Notes: a model not told the origin generated them from the letters alone. Positions 1 to 7,338 are shown, counted from the stretch's first letter. The stretch is DNA of 15,133 nucleotides from Candidatus Gastranaerophilales bacterium (GCA_944323585.1 CALUTA010000022.1:1-15133), one strand, 5' to 3'. Made by a program: numbers and translations.

Positions 1-2
1 AA

Positions 3-74
3 AATACTATTGTGAAAACCTCAGCCGTTACAGCACTTGGCAAAGCCTACAAACTTTATAAAAAAGAGTCATAA
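3..74 (+). CDS. C-terminal end of an unidentified rightward gene (partial)
   Basis: The first 74 bases hold an open frame that ends in a TAA at 72-74 and enters from outside the window; only the last 23 residues are visible. They end in a basic, helix-like tail containing TALGKAYKLYKKES. The tail vaguely recalls the C-terminus of DUF697-type membrane or GTPase-associated proteins, but 23 residues are too few to assign a family. The frame is preferred over the neighbouring one ending at 61 because its composition is more protein-like and because it stops just before a hairpin terminator. Function is not called. Confidence 0.4.
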   Translation, partial: NTIVKTSAVTALGKAYKLYKKES

Positions 75-77
75 TAA

Positions 78-106
78 AAAGCCGGCTTTATTTTTGAACC
101 GGCTTT
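78..106. terminator. Convergent, probably bidirectional hairpin terminator
   Basis: AAAGCCGG at 78-85 pairs perfectly with CCGGCTTT at 99-106 around a 13-nt loop. On the minus strand the hairpin is followed by a T-rich run (CTTTTTATTA), so it is a good intrinsic terminator for the glycosyltransferase-apt-orphan cluster. On the plus strand the T run is shorter but could also end the gene stopping at 74. Confidence 0.7.
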
Positions 107-136
107 ATACAAAAAATTTAAGCTTCAAATTTAATT

Positions 137-838
137 CTAAAAAATATTTTCTGCCATTTTATTATTATTTTTTATAATTTTCTGTTTCTCTTTTTTATCA
201 ATTTTATTAATTATTTTTTTTAAAGCCTGCTCTTTTTTTGCATTACTCTGAACTTCTTTGAGTTTATTTTTCCACCCGCCTTCCACATTGAATTCCGGTG
301 CCAGTTTATCCAGTTTTCTTGCGGCAAAGAATGTCTTTATTCTTCCGAATAATGAAAGCTTTTTTGCATCATCTAAACGATTCTGTGCATAAGAATCAAA
401 AAAGAAAGTGTTGGTTAATTGGGGTTCATTATATCTTATAAATAGATCCACAGATTCTTCTATATCATCAATATGTTTTGTATTTAATTCAGCATAATCA
501 ATATCAAAATATTTTTTAGGCAAGTCAGGCTGATAATCAAAACTTAATATTTTATTTAACTTTTTATTCCTGAGTGAAAAATTCCCGGAATTATCAACGT
601 CCATATATGTTTCAGGATGGAACGGCTCCATATAGTTCTTAAGTTTTTCCAGCAGTTTTGTACGTTTCTTTGCAATATCTACTAACTTATATCCTTCTAC
701 AGCATATTTTTTGGCATTAGCCTCGTGTACAAGTGCATTAATTGAATTTTTTGCGGCTCGGTTTACAACTGCATAAACATTCCGGCCTATATATCCGTTG
801 AATGAGGGCTGAGAATTGTTTACATTCTGTATTTGCAT
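137..838 (-). CDS. Orphan protein with N-terminal QPSFNG tag
   Basis: This is a 233-residue protein of no family I can name. It has no signal peptide or membrane segment. Residues 1-18 carry a polar leader with the short motif QPSFNG (10-15); the rest is mostly helical and charged. A Lys/Glu/Asn-rich, coiled-coil-like tail covers roughly residues 185-230. I recall similar leaders ending in a phenylalanine-glycine motif on many proteins of Gastranaerophilales genomes, but this is memory rather than a search. The ATG at 838 is chosen because AAAGGA (845-850) sits 6 nt upstream. A longer reading to 886 would overlap apt by 34 nt and lacks such a site. The gene starts 14 nt after the apt stop, so it is probably the last gene of that operon, and it ends before the hairpin at 78-106. 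Confidence 0.75.
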   Translation of the reverse strand: MQIQNVNNSQPSFNGYIGRNVYAVVNRAAKNSINALVHEANAKKYAVEGYKLVDIAKKRTKLLEKLKNYMEPFHPETYMDVDNSGNFSLRNKKLNKILSFDYQPDLPKKYFDIDYAELNTKHIDDIEESVDLFIRYNEPQLTNTFFFDSYAQNRLDDAKKLSLFGRIKTFFAARKLDKLAPEFNVEGGWKNKLKEVQSNAKKEQALKKIINKIDKKEKQKIIKNNNKMAENIF

Positions 839-852
839 AAATAATCCTTTCT

Positions 853-1383
853 TTAATATTTCAGCATTGAAATCACTTCGCCGCAATCTTTGAGCCTTTC
901 ACGCCCGTTCAAATCTTCAAGTTCAATTAAAAACGCAATCCCGACAAGATTTGCACCTGTTTTTTTAACGAGTTTACAGGCAGCTTCTGCTGTTCCGCCT
1001 GTTGCAAGAAGATCATCCACTATCAAAACATTCGCACCTTGAGGAAGTGCGTCTTTATGAATTTCGATTTTATCAGTGCCGTATTCAAGAGAATATTCCT
1101 GAGAATAAGTTTCAGCAGGAAGTTTGTTTGGCTTTCTGATAGGTACAAAACCCGCATTCATCTTGTATGCCATCGGCATGCCAAATATAAAGCCTCTTGA
1201 TTCAATCCCTGCGATATAGTCAATTTTAATTCCCTTAAACTGGTCGCAAAGATAATCTATCATTACTCTTAAAGTTTCTGCATCCTTAAGAGCCGTTGTT
1301 ATATCTCTAAAAATTATTCCTTGTTTTGGAAAATCATTTACGTTTCTTATTTTGCTTTTTACATCTGCAAGTGTTTCTGTCAT
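853..1383 (-). CDS. apt: Adenine phosphoribosyltransferase
   Basis: This cytosolic purine-salvage enzyme joins adenine to PRPP to give AMP and pyrophosphate. The 176-residue protein has the usual length. It shows the N-terminal FPKQGIIFRDIT segment (18-29), the ESRGF substrate loop (61-65), RKPNKLP (83-89) and the PRPP-binding signature VLIVDDLLATGGT at about 119-131, all typical of the type I phosphoribosyltransferase fold of Apt. The start has AAGGAG about 12 nt upstream. It lies 18 nt downstream of the glycosyltransferase stop and 14 nt upstream of the orphan gene, so the three are likely co-transcribed. No catalytic residue appears missing. Confidence 0.97.
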   Translation of the reverse strand: MTETLADVKSKIRNVNDFPKQGIIFRDITTALKDAETLRVMIDYLCDQFKGIKIDYIAGIESRGFIFGMPMAYKMNAGFVPIRKPNKLPAETYSQEYSLEYGTDKIEIHKDALPQGANVLIVDDLLATGGTAEAACKLVKKTGANLVGIAFLIELEDLNGRERLKDCGEVISMLKY

Positions 1384-1401
1384 TTTATTTGTAATCTCCT
1401 T

Positions 1402-2739
1402 TTATGCTTTTATCAATTTTTCTTCATCAATATTTGCCTGTTCTTCCATAACAAGCCCGTGGGCTGTTTTGCCCCAGTCCATATCTTTTTTGAAGAACAG
1501 GATTTTAAATGTTATAAATAATACCAGCGGAAACCAGATTATGAAAAGATAAACGGATGTCTGCAATGCTTCAAACATAGCATCAAGCCTCGGCAAATTG
1601 TCATAACGCCTCAGAGCATACCTTGCTGCAAGGAAAAAACCAAGCCCGATTATGCATCCCAGAACAATTGAAGAATAAAGCGTCTGCGTCGGGGCATCTT
1701 TTGCCAGAATTTTGAAAAGCCTAATTAATATTTCAAGTATAAACCACCCGGGCATAATAAACTCGGACACATATGCCGTCATATCAAGACTCGCTCTTAA
1801 AGACATTTTTCTGGAAAACAGAACCTGATCAAAATATTCAAGATATCTTCTTATTGTACCTTCAAGCCACCTTCTTCTCTGTCTGTAAAGCGGCCAGAGA
1901 TAAATAATTCCTTCTTCATAAACAACAGCATCAGCACAAAACCTGATATCCCAGCCTTTTATGTGAAGACGTGTAGACATATCAAGGTCATCAGTTATTG
2001 TGTAATTATTCCATCCGCCAATGTCTTCTATGGCTTCTCTTTTGATAAGTTCACCGTTTCCTCTAAGCTCAACAGCACCCTTCACGCAGTCACGTGTAAC
2101 CTGAAAATGGGTATCCATTGTGTATTCATTGTTCTGGCATCTGGTCAAAAGATTGTAGTTTTTGTTTCTGATAACCTTTCTTGCCTGAACAGCCCCAACA
2201 TCTTTAGGTTCAAGTTCCGAAACAAGTTTGGTCAAAAAATCAGGCTCCACAGTCGCATCCGCATCAAACACTAAAATTGCATCACCTTTTGCAATTTTAT
2301 AGGAATCATTCAATACTGCGGATTTTCCCGGAAAAGCATCTTTTTCTCTTATAAGTGCCGTAACTTTATCAAAACGGCCGGCTATCGACTGAATTACTTT
2401 TGCTGTATTATCAGTACTTCTGTCATCAATCAAGATAATTTCATAATTCGGATAATCCAGACTCATAATATTAGCGGCCGTATGCTCTATTACGGATTCC
2501 TCGTTGTGGCATGGAATAAGAATACTCACAAATGGTTTGTAATCCGGATTAATAATTTTCGGGTGCTTTTGCAGCTGGCGTTTTTTTAATTTGTACGCTA
2601 TATTCATAAACAACACGTAAAGCGCCATCGCCGAACATAAAAATGCAAGCCCCCACATAGTGTTAAAATAACTCTGGAATATATAAATGAATATCCCCAT
2701 GCCGAAAACTATTATAAATAAAACTATGCGTTCTTTCAT
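1402..2739 (-). CDS. Membrane-bound family 2 glycosyltransferase (PgaC/NodC-like)
   Basis: This is a 445-residue processive-type glycosyltransferase of the inner membrane. Two hydrophobic segments (about 5-22 and 28-46) precede a cytoplasmic GT-A domain with CHNEE (77-81), DDRSTDN (105-111), the metal-binding DADA (149-152), the acceptor-site TDDLD (239-243) and QRRRW (267-271). Further membrane segments follow at about 318-335, 345-370 and 385-405. D, DxD, TED-like and QxxRW motifs in this order are those of poly-N-acetylglucosamine, hyaluronan and cellulose synthase relatives. It may therefore build a surface polysaccharide or glycolipid from a UDP-sugar; the sugar cannot be read from sequence. 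The SD is AGAGGA. It heads a cluster with apt and an orphan gene. No accessory export or deacetylase genes (PgaA/PgaB-like) lie beside it. Confidence 0.88.
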   Translation of the reverse strand: MKERIVLFIIVFGMGIFIYIFQSYFNTMWGLAFLCSAMALYVLFMNIAYKLKKRQLQKHPKIINPDYKPFVSILIPCHNEESVIEHTAANIMSLDYPNYEIILIDDRSTDNTAKVIQSIAGRFDKVTALIREKDAFPGKSAVLNDSYKIAKGDAILVFDADATVEPDFLTKLVSELEPKDVGAVQARKVIRNKNYNLLTRCQNNEYTMDTHFQVTRDCVKGAVELRGNGELIKREAIEDIGGWNNYTITDDLDMSTRLHIKGWDIRFCADAVVYEEGIIYLWPLYRQRRRWLEGTIRRYLEYFDQVLFSRKMSLRASLDMTAYVSEFIMPGWFILEILIRLFKILAKDAPTQTLYSSIVLGCIIGLGFFLAARYALRRYDNLPRLDAMFEALQTSVYLFIIWFPLVLFITFKILFFKKDMDWGKTAHGLVMEEQANIDEEKLIKA

Positions 2740-2794
2740 AATATCCTCTGTATTAAGGTAAATTCTTCTCCCCAGCTTTGTGACATCCTATAAC

Positions 2795-2803
2795 ATTGTA
2801 CCA
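2795..2803 (-). promoter_or_regulatory. Candidate extended -10 promoter of the glycosyltransferase cluster
   Basis: On the minus strand, TGGTACAAT (an extended -10, TGnTAcAAT) lies about 55 nt upstream of the glycosyltransferase start. No convincing -35 box is found 16-18 nt further up, which is tolerated for extended -10 promoters. There is no other good candidate between the divergent HU gene and this gene. Confidence 0.4.
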
Positions 2804-2861
2804 GAAAAACATAGAAATGCGCATAAAATCAATCTTATAATGTAAAAATTCCTTAAAATAC

Positions 2862-2889
2862 TTGCATATATTTGAATTTTAGCTATAAT
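2862..2889 (+). promoter_or_regulatory. Promoter of the HU gene
   Basis: A perfect TATAAT (2884-2889) is preceded by TTGCAT (2862-2867) with a 16-bp spacer, in very AT-rich DNA. The predicted transcript starts near 2896 and reaches AAAGGAG (2908-2914), 7 nt before the HU start codon. The -35 box keeps only the TTG of the consensus. Confidence 0.65.
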
Positions 2890-2921
2890 GAAGCATGTAC
2901 ATAAAGTAAAGGAGTTTGATT

Positions 2922-3200
2922 ATGAACAAAGAAGAGTTAGTACAAGAAGTTGCTAAAAAAGCTAATGTTACACAGAAAGAAGCTGCAGAAGTAATTACAG
3001 CTTGGGTTGATACAATCCAGAAAACAGTAGCTAAAGGTAAAAAAGTAACTTTAGTAGGCTTTGGTACATTCGAAGCACGTAAAAGAGCTGCTAGAACAGG
3101 CCGTAACCCGCAGACTGGCAAGGAATTAAAAATCCCTGCAAAAACAGTTCCTGCATTTTCTGCCGGTAAAAAATTCAAAACTGCTGTTAACGGCAAATAG
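2922..3200 (+). CDS. hup: Nucleoid DNA-binding protein HU
   Basis: This is a 92-residue HU/IHF-family architectural protein that bends and compacts DNA as a dimer. It shows the N-terminal helical dimerisation half (NKEELVQEVAKKANVTQKEA), the GFGTFE turn (46-51), the basic beta-arm with the DNA-intercalating RNPQTG (61-66) and the C-terminal PAFSAGKKFK helix. Its length matches HU. It looks like HU rather than IHF because the arm is the generic RNPQTGKE and there is only one such gene here, though the two can be hard to separate. The ATG at 2922 is chosen over a TTG at 2916, since only the ATG is correctly spaced from AAAGGAG. The gene stands alone between its own promoter and terminator. Confidence 0.96.
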   Translation: MNKEELVQEVAKKANVTQKEAAEVITAWVDTIQKTVAKGKKVTLVGFGTFEARKRAARTGRNPQTGKELKIPAKTVPAFSAGKKFKTAVNGK

Positions 3201-3225
3201 TTTAGGATTTAACTACAAATGCTTT

Positions 3226-3256
3226 AGGCGCCGATCTAAAGATCGGCGCCTTTTTT
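3226..3256 (+). terminator. Strong intrinsic terminator of the HU gene
   Basis: An 11-bp perfect stem, AGGCGCCGATC (3226-3236) with GATCGGCGCCT (3241-3251), closes a TAAA loop. It is followed by TTTTTT and, after AATC, by a second run of seven T. The stem is GC-rich in an AT-rich genome. It lies 25 nt after the HU stop codon. Confidence 0.92.
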
Positions 3257-3285
3257 AATCTTTTTTTGTAGTTGCGCAATTTTCC

Positions 3286-3313
3286 CGCCATTCTGAGCGA
3301 AGCGCAGAATCCC
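3286..3313. repeat. Imperfect palindrome resembling a dispersed intergenic repeat
   Basis: ATTCTGAGCG and CGCAGAAT flank an AAG loop, giving a hairpin with a 2-nt bulge (3290-3310), set in CGCC...CCC. The sequence resembles the short 'ATTCTGAGCGAAGCG(A)AGAATC' element that I recall scattered through intergenic regions of unrelated bacterial genomes. It lies between the HU terminator and the end of aroE and has no T run, so it is not a terminator. Only one copy is present in this window. Confidence 0.45.
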
Positions 3314-3387
3314 ATATTACAGACTCTGAATGATAAATTTATTCTGTTTTGGCATATCTCAAGGGATAATTGCGTTTTATTTTAAAT

Positions 3388-4227
3388 TTATAAATTTTCC
3401 AATGCCGCAACTTTCATTGCATTAAAATCCGGTGTTCTGTTAAACCAGATTTCCTGAGCACTCATAGCCTGATAAATAAGCATATCCAGACCGTTTATTG
3501 TCCTAAAACCGAGTTTTTCAGCGGTTTTTAAAAGAATTGTTTTTTTCGGATTGTAAATTACATCATAAACAATGGAACCTTCATTCATTGTTTTTAATAC
3601 AGGTTCCTCCACAGGTGTCATGTCGGCTGATTTTCCCTGCATGCCTATCGGAGTAGTATTAACAAGCATTTTGTATTTTGACAAATCTCTTATCTGGTCA
3701 ATCTGGTAGACTTCAAAGGTAATTTGAGGGAATTGTCTGCGCATATATGCCATATAATCCATAGCATTCGGGATATTTCTTGTATAAACTCCGATTTCTT
3801 TCACACCGCATTCTGATAAAGCAAGAACGGCTGCCCTGCTTGCGCCTCCTGTTCCGAGAAGCGCAACTGTTCCGCCTGTCAAATCAATGTCTTTCGGTAT
3901 TGCTTTTTTAAAACCTGAAGCATCAGTGTTAAACCCTTTAAAGGTCTTGTCGGGATTAATTTTTACGGTATTAACGGCACCTGCTATATCTGCGTATTTG
4001 TCTACTTCCTGCACAAAAAGCGATATCGGAAGCTTCAGAGGAATTGTGACATTGAAACCCGAATAATTTTCACGCTTTAAAAATTTCACTCTGTCAACCA
4101 AATCCTCAGGATCTGTTTCAAGAAGTTCGTAACTTGCGTTTATGCCGAGGCTTTCAAAGCCGGCTTTATGAATATATGCCGAAATTGAATGCCCTAAGGG
4201 AAATCCTATAAGTCCGAACTTTTCCAT
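3388..4227 (-). CDS. aroE: Shikimate dehydrogenase (NADP-dependent)
   Basis: This cytosolic enzyme reduces 3-dehydroshikimate to shikimate in the pathway to chorismate and aromatic amino acids. The 279-residue protein carries the substrate-binding GHSIS (12-16), NVTIPLK with catalytic Lys65 (59-65), GAVNT (83-87), NTDASGF with Asp102 (100-106), the NADP-binding glycine loop GTGGASRA (125-132), NTTPIGMQG (190-198) and GLDMLIYQA (246-254). In most AroE proteins a proline follows HSxS; here the sequence is HSISAYIH. The start at 4227 is chosen because AAGGAG lies 9 nt upstream and the ATG is 1 nt after the nucleotidyltransferase stop. An in-frame extension to 4272 would run back into that gene. 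It is the last gene of the long leftward operon. Confidence 0.95.
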   Translation of the reverse strand: MEKFGLIGFPLGHSISAYIHKAGFESLGINASYELLETDPEDLVDRVKFLKRENYSGFNVTIPLKLPISLFVQEVDKYADIAGAVNTVKINPDKTFKGFNTDASGFKKAIPKDIDLTGGTVALLGTGGASRAAVLALSECGVKEIGVYTRNIPNAMDYMAYMRRQFPQITFEVYQIDQIRDLSKYKMLVNTTPIGMQGKSADMTPVEEPVLKTMNEGSIVYDVIYNPKKTILLKTAEKLGFRTINGLDMLIYQAMSAQEIWFNRTPDFNAMKVAALENL

Positions 4228-4228
4228 A

Positions 4229-4540
4229 TTACACATCTCCTTTTTTATAAAATATTTTGCCGTAAGTATCAATGCTTTGCTTTATATTTTCATTTTCTTC
4301 CGTGTTGTAATTCAAAACATCAAACTTATACGGAACAGGCAGTTCCTCTAATTCAGACAAAATATGCAGCATAAATTTTTCGTCAAAATTTCCGAAAATA
4401 GCAAAATCTATGTCAGATGAAGGTTTATAATTCCCTTTTGCTCTGGAGCCGAAAATTTTAACAGATTCAATCGTATCAATTCCTGAGAAAAGATTTTTAA
4501 TTAACGTAATAGTCTGATTATCAAGCCCGAAATCTGCCAT
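4229..4540 (-). CDS. mntA: MNT-type nucleotidyltransferase, likely antitoxin of a HEPN/MNT pair
   Basis: This is a 103-residue minimal nucleotidyltransferase of the DNA polymerase beta superfamily (HI0073-like). It has GSRAKG (31-36), the paired metal-binding aspartates in SDIDFAI (Asp43, Asp45) and a third acidic residue in YKFDVLNY (Asp74). All catalytic carboxylates are present, so it should be active. In studied HepT/MntA systems, the MNT protein neutralises its HEPN partner by transferring AMP groups onto it; the same role here is inferred from the pairing. Its ATG directly follows the TGA of the HEPN gene, with AGGAG inside the end of that gene. Its own stop is 1 nt before aroE, and its last codons contain the aroE ribosome site. 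Both junctions suggest translational coupling. Confidence 0.88.
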   Translation of the reverse strand: MADFGLDNQTITLIKNLFSGIDTIESVKIFGSRAKGNYKPSSDIDFAIFGNFDEKFMLHILSELEELPVPYKFDVLNYNTEENENIKQSIDTYGKIFYKKGDV

Positions 4541-4942
4541 TCAGATTTTCTCCTGCAACGTATTTGACAAATTTTGAAGTTCAATAAAATAATCATTCAA
4601 AATACTGTCCGCAAGCTGTTTTGCAAACTCCTCTCTGTATGTATGGGAAGTTTTATTTCTCGCCTCCATCATTTCTATCCAAAGATTACCGTTTTCTATC
4701 ACATTTTGCGAAAATGCGGTTTTTATTGCCTCACGGGGAGTATCAGTTGCTGTTCCGTTATATTCTAAGTAATCTTTCAATGTTTTCCACGCAAGTTCAA
4801 ACGCTATTTCAAAAGCCTGAACAAGCGCCATTATATAGATTTTATTAATCCCGTTTGTTTTTATGCATTGAACTGTTTCATCCAAATTGGACAGAGCTTT
4901 CTTATAATTTTCAAACCTTTGTATCCACCGGATTTCCTGCAT
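4541..4942 (-). CDS. hepT: HEPN-domain protein (HI0074-type), likely toxin partner of MNT
   Basis: This is a 133-residue all-helical protein of the HI0074/HepT kind. It shows the family's AWKTLKDYLEYNG (51-63), the TPREAIKTAF stretch (68-77) and the HEPN signature R-NKTS-H (Arg95, His100) followed by Tyr102, the RX4HxY pattern of HEPN ribonucleases. With the adjacent MNT gene it forms a classical two-gene module (type VII toxin-antitoxin); older annotation calls it 'nucleotidyltransferase substrate-binding protein'. AAAGGAG lies 6 nt before the ATG. A 54-nt gap separates it from topA. On the minus strand this gap holds a weak candidate promoter, TTGCAT-N16-TAAACT with TG upstream, so the pair may have its own transcript in addition to read-through. 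Confidence 0.88.
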   Translation of the reverse strand: MQEIRWIQRFENYKKALSNLDETVQCIKTNGINKIYIMALVQAFEIAFELAWKTLKDYLEYNGTATDTPREAIKTAFSQNVIENGNLWIEMMEARNKTSHTYREEFAKQLADSILNDYFIELQNLSNTLQEKI

Positions 4943-4996
4943 AAAAAATCTCCTTTTTGTATAAGTTTATCAGAAATTTTGTAAAATGCAAATGCA

Positions 4997-7330
4997 CTAT
5001 TCCTCAGACCGGTTATCCGCCGATTCTTCCGGTGCTTTATAACCGCAGGTGCGGTTTGAACATTCTATTGTTGTTCCTTTTTTGAGGACTTTCTTAACCA
5101 GCAGAGAGCCGCAATCAGGACAGGTTTCGCCGGTCGGTTCATTCCAGAGAACAAAATCGCAGTCCGGATACCTGTCACAGCCGAAAAATACAGTGCCTCT
5201 TTTGGATTTTCTTTCAACTATTTTACCCTGATTGCATTTTGGACAGGTTACACCGGTAGAGCGGCGGTAAGGTTTGCGGAATTTGCATTCTTCTTTGGTG
5301 CATTCAAGGTATTTGCCGTAAGGGCCTTGCTTAAACACCATATCAGAGCCGCATTTTTCACATTTTTCTTCGCATTTTTCTTCTTCAGAAGGTGTATCCT
5401 GCATATTTTCAGTCAAAGCATTCATTGACATAACCGTTTTACACTCCGGATAACCTGAACAGCCAAGAAATTGCTGGCCTTTGCGGCTGGTTCTGACAAG
5501 CATCGGACGGCCGCAGTTCGGGCATTTGATGTTGCTTTCAATTCTTACTCGCTCATTATTTCCGAGGGCTTTATTAACTTCCGCAATAAACGGTTCGTAA
5601 AACTTTTCCAAAACATCATTCCAGACAGCTTTTTTCTCAGCAATTTCGTCAAGCTTGCTTTCCATGCCTGCCGTGAATTTGTAATCCATAATATCCGCAA
5701 ACTGGTTTACAAGCTGTTTTGAAACAGTTCTGCCAAGAAGCGTCGGAACAAGCGCCTTGTCTTTTTTTTCAACATACTTACGGGTCTGAATTACCGTAAT
5801 AATAGTTGCATAAGTGGACGGACGGCCGATTCCGTGTTCTTCCAGAGCTTTTACTAGAGATGCTTCGTTGTATCTCGGCGGCGGCTGGGTAAAATGCTGC
5901 TTAGGAGTAATTTTTTTGCAGGCTACCTTATCACCTTTTTCCAGATCCGGAATCTTGCTGTCCGAAGCCTGTTCATCATCTTCCGAGTCGTTGTAAAGTT
6001 TTAAAAAGCCGTCAAAAGTAACTTTGGATGTACCGGCTTTCAAAAGGCAGTCACCGGCTTTGATTTCTATTGATTTGTTTGCAATTTCTGCGTTTGCCAT
6101 CTGGGAGGACATAAATTTATTCCAGATAAGCTTGTATAATTTATACTGGTCGCTGTCTAGGTATTTCTTAATACTGTCAGGAGTGCGCTCCGGATATGAC
6201 GGGCGGATTGCTTCGTGTGCATCCTGAACGTTTTGTTTGCCTTTTGTATAAACATTCGGGGTTTCAGGGTAGTATTTTTCACCAAAGTTTGTGAGAATAA
6301 AATCCTTTGCCATTCCCTGCGCATCATCAGAAACCCTTACGCTGTCGGTTCTCATATACGTAATCAGACCGACAGGGGTGCCGTCGATTTCAATACCTTC
6401 GTAAAGCTTCTGGGCAACCTGCATTGTTTTTTGAACACCGAAACCGAGTTTTGAACTTGCGGCACGCTGAAGGGTTGAAGTTATAAAAGGCGCCGTGGGT
6501 TTACGTTTCATTGTCTTTTTAGTAACTTTTTCAACTTCAAATTCTCTGTCCGGACTTTGAAGATAATCGACAATTTTTTGCGCTTCTTCCTGATTTTTAA
6601 TTGTTTTTTCAACGGCTTTGTTTTTGTATTTTGCAAGTTCCGCTTCAAATATTTTACCGTCTTTGTCCAGTTCTGTATGGATTGACCAGTATTCCTGCGG
6701 GACAAAAGCTTCTATTTCGTCTTCTCTTTCACAAATCATTCTGAGTGCAACGGATTGAACACGGCCTGCCGAGAGGTTTCTGTTGCCGATTTGTTTCCAC
6801 AAGACCGGACTCAGTTTGTAGCCCACGAGTTTGTCCAGAATCTGGCGGGTCTGCTGGGCTTTCACCATATCCATATCAATGCCTCTGGGGTTTTCAACCG
6901 AATGCTTAACGGCTTTCGGTGTAATTTCGTTAAATACAATTCTCAAAACCTTTTCGTCAGGCACTTTCAAAAGCTGGCGGACATGCCAGGCAATTGCTTC
7001 TCCCTCACGGTCAGGGTCGGATGCAAGGTAAATTTTATCTGCTTTCTGCGCCATATCGTTAAGCTTTTTCACAACGGCCTGTTTACCGGGAATGACTTCA
7101 AATTTCGGTTTAAAATGGTCTTTTATATCAAATCCCAGATTTTCTGTTGACGGATCTTTTGTCGGAAGGTTTCTGACATGGCCGTAGCTGGCTTCTATAG
7201 TGTAACCGTCTCCCAAAATCTTTCTGATAGTTTTGGATTTTGCAGGAGACTCAACTATTACAAGCGCTTTTTCTTTTTTACCGGAAGTCTTTTTTGTAGT
7301 TTTTTCCGCTGTTTCTGCCGTCTTAGCCAT
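4997..7330 (-). CDS. topA: DNA topoisomerase I (type IA)
   Basis: This 777-residue enzyme relaxes negative supercoils by passing one strand through a transient break. After a Lys/Thr-rich leader, the Toprim domain starts at about 21 (ALVIVESPAKSKTI) and includes DPDREGEAIAWH (105-116), whose acidic residues bind magnesium. LSAGRVQSVALR (186-197) and GLITYMRTDS follow, with catalytic Tyr325. The core ends at about 595. The tail has four zinc-ribbon Cys4 modules (cysteines 603/606/624/630, 657/660/677/682, 696/699/718/724 and 737/740/757/762), so the C-terminal DNA-binding part is well developed. AGAGGG lies about 13 nt before the ATG, rather far. The gene starts 8 nt after dprA, in the common bacterial order dprA-topA. 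Confidence 0.97.
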   Translation of the reverse strand: MAKTAETAEKTTKKTSGKKEKALVIVESPAKSKTIRKILGDGYTIEASYGHVRNLPTKDPSTENLGFDIKDHFKPKFEVIPGKQAVVKKLNDMAQKADKIYLASDPDREGEAIAWHVRQLLKVPDEKVLRIVFNEITPKAVKHSVENPRGIDMDMVKAQQTRQILDKLVGYKLSPVLWKQIGNRNLSAGRVQSVALRMICEREDEIEAFVPQEYWSIHTELDKDGKIFEAELAKYKNKAVEKTIKNQEEAQKIVDYLQSPDREFEVEKVTKKTMKRKPTAPFITSTLQRAASSKLGFGVQKTMQVAQKLYEGIEIDGTPVGLITYMRTDSVRVSDDAQGMAKDFILTNFGEKYYPETPNVYTKGKQNVQDAHEAIRPSYPERTPDSIKKYLDSDQYKLYKLIWNKFMSSQMANAEIANKSIEIKAGDCLLKAGTSKVTFDGFLKLYNDSEDDEQASDSKIPDLEKGDKVACKKITPKQHFTQPPPRYNEASLVKALEEHGIGRPSTYATIITVIQTRKYVEKKDKALVPTLLGRTVSKQLVNQFADIMDYKFTAGMESKLDEIAEKKAVWNDVLEKFYEPFIAEVNKALGNNERVRIESNIKCPNCGRPMLVRTSRKGQQFLGCSGYPECKTVMSMNALTENMQDTPSEEEKCEEKCEKCGSDMVFKQGPYGKYLECTKEECKFRKPYRRSTGVTCPKCNQGKIVERKSKRGTVFFGCDRYPDCDFVLWNEPTGETCPDCGSLLVKKVLKKGTTIECSNRTCGYKAPEESADNRSEE

Positions 7331-7338
7331 TTATATTC

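Noticed and set aside
839..886. Longer start (ATG at 886) for the QPSFNG protein
   Set aside because: It overlaps apt by 34 nt and lacks a ribosome site, while the ATG at 838 has AAAGGA at ideal spacing.
2879..3196. 105-aa ORF antisense to HU
   Set aside because: It is the complement of a highly conserved gene, with no ribosome site or recognisable protein character.
4228..4272. Longer start for AroE
   Set aside because: It would run back into the nucleotidyltransferase gene. The conserved KFGLIGFPLGHS opening begins just after the ATG at 4227, which has a good AAGGAG.
6755..7150. 131-aa and other ORFs antisense to topA
   Set aside because: They lie wholly within the strongly conserved topA frame and show no domain or start signal of their own.
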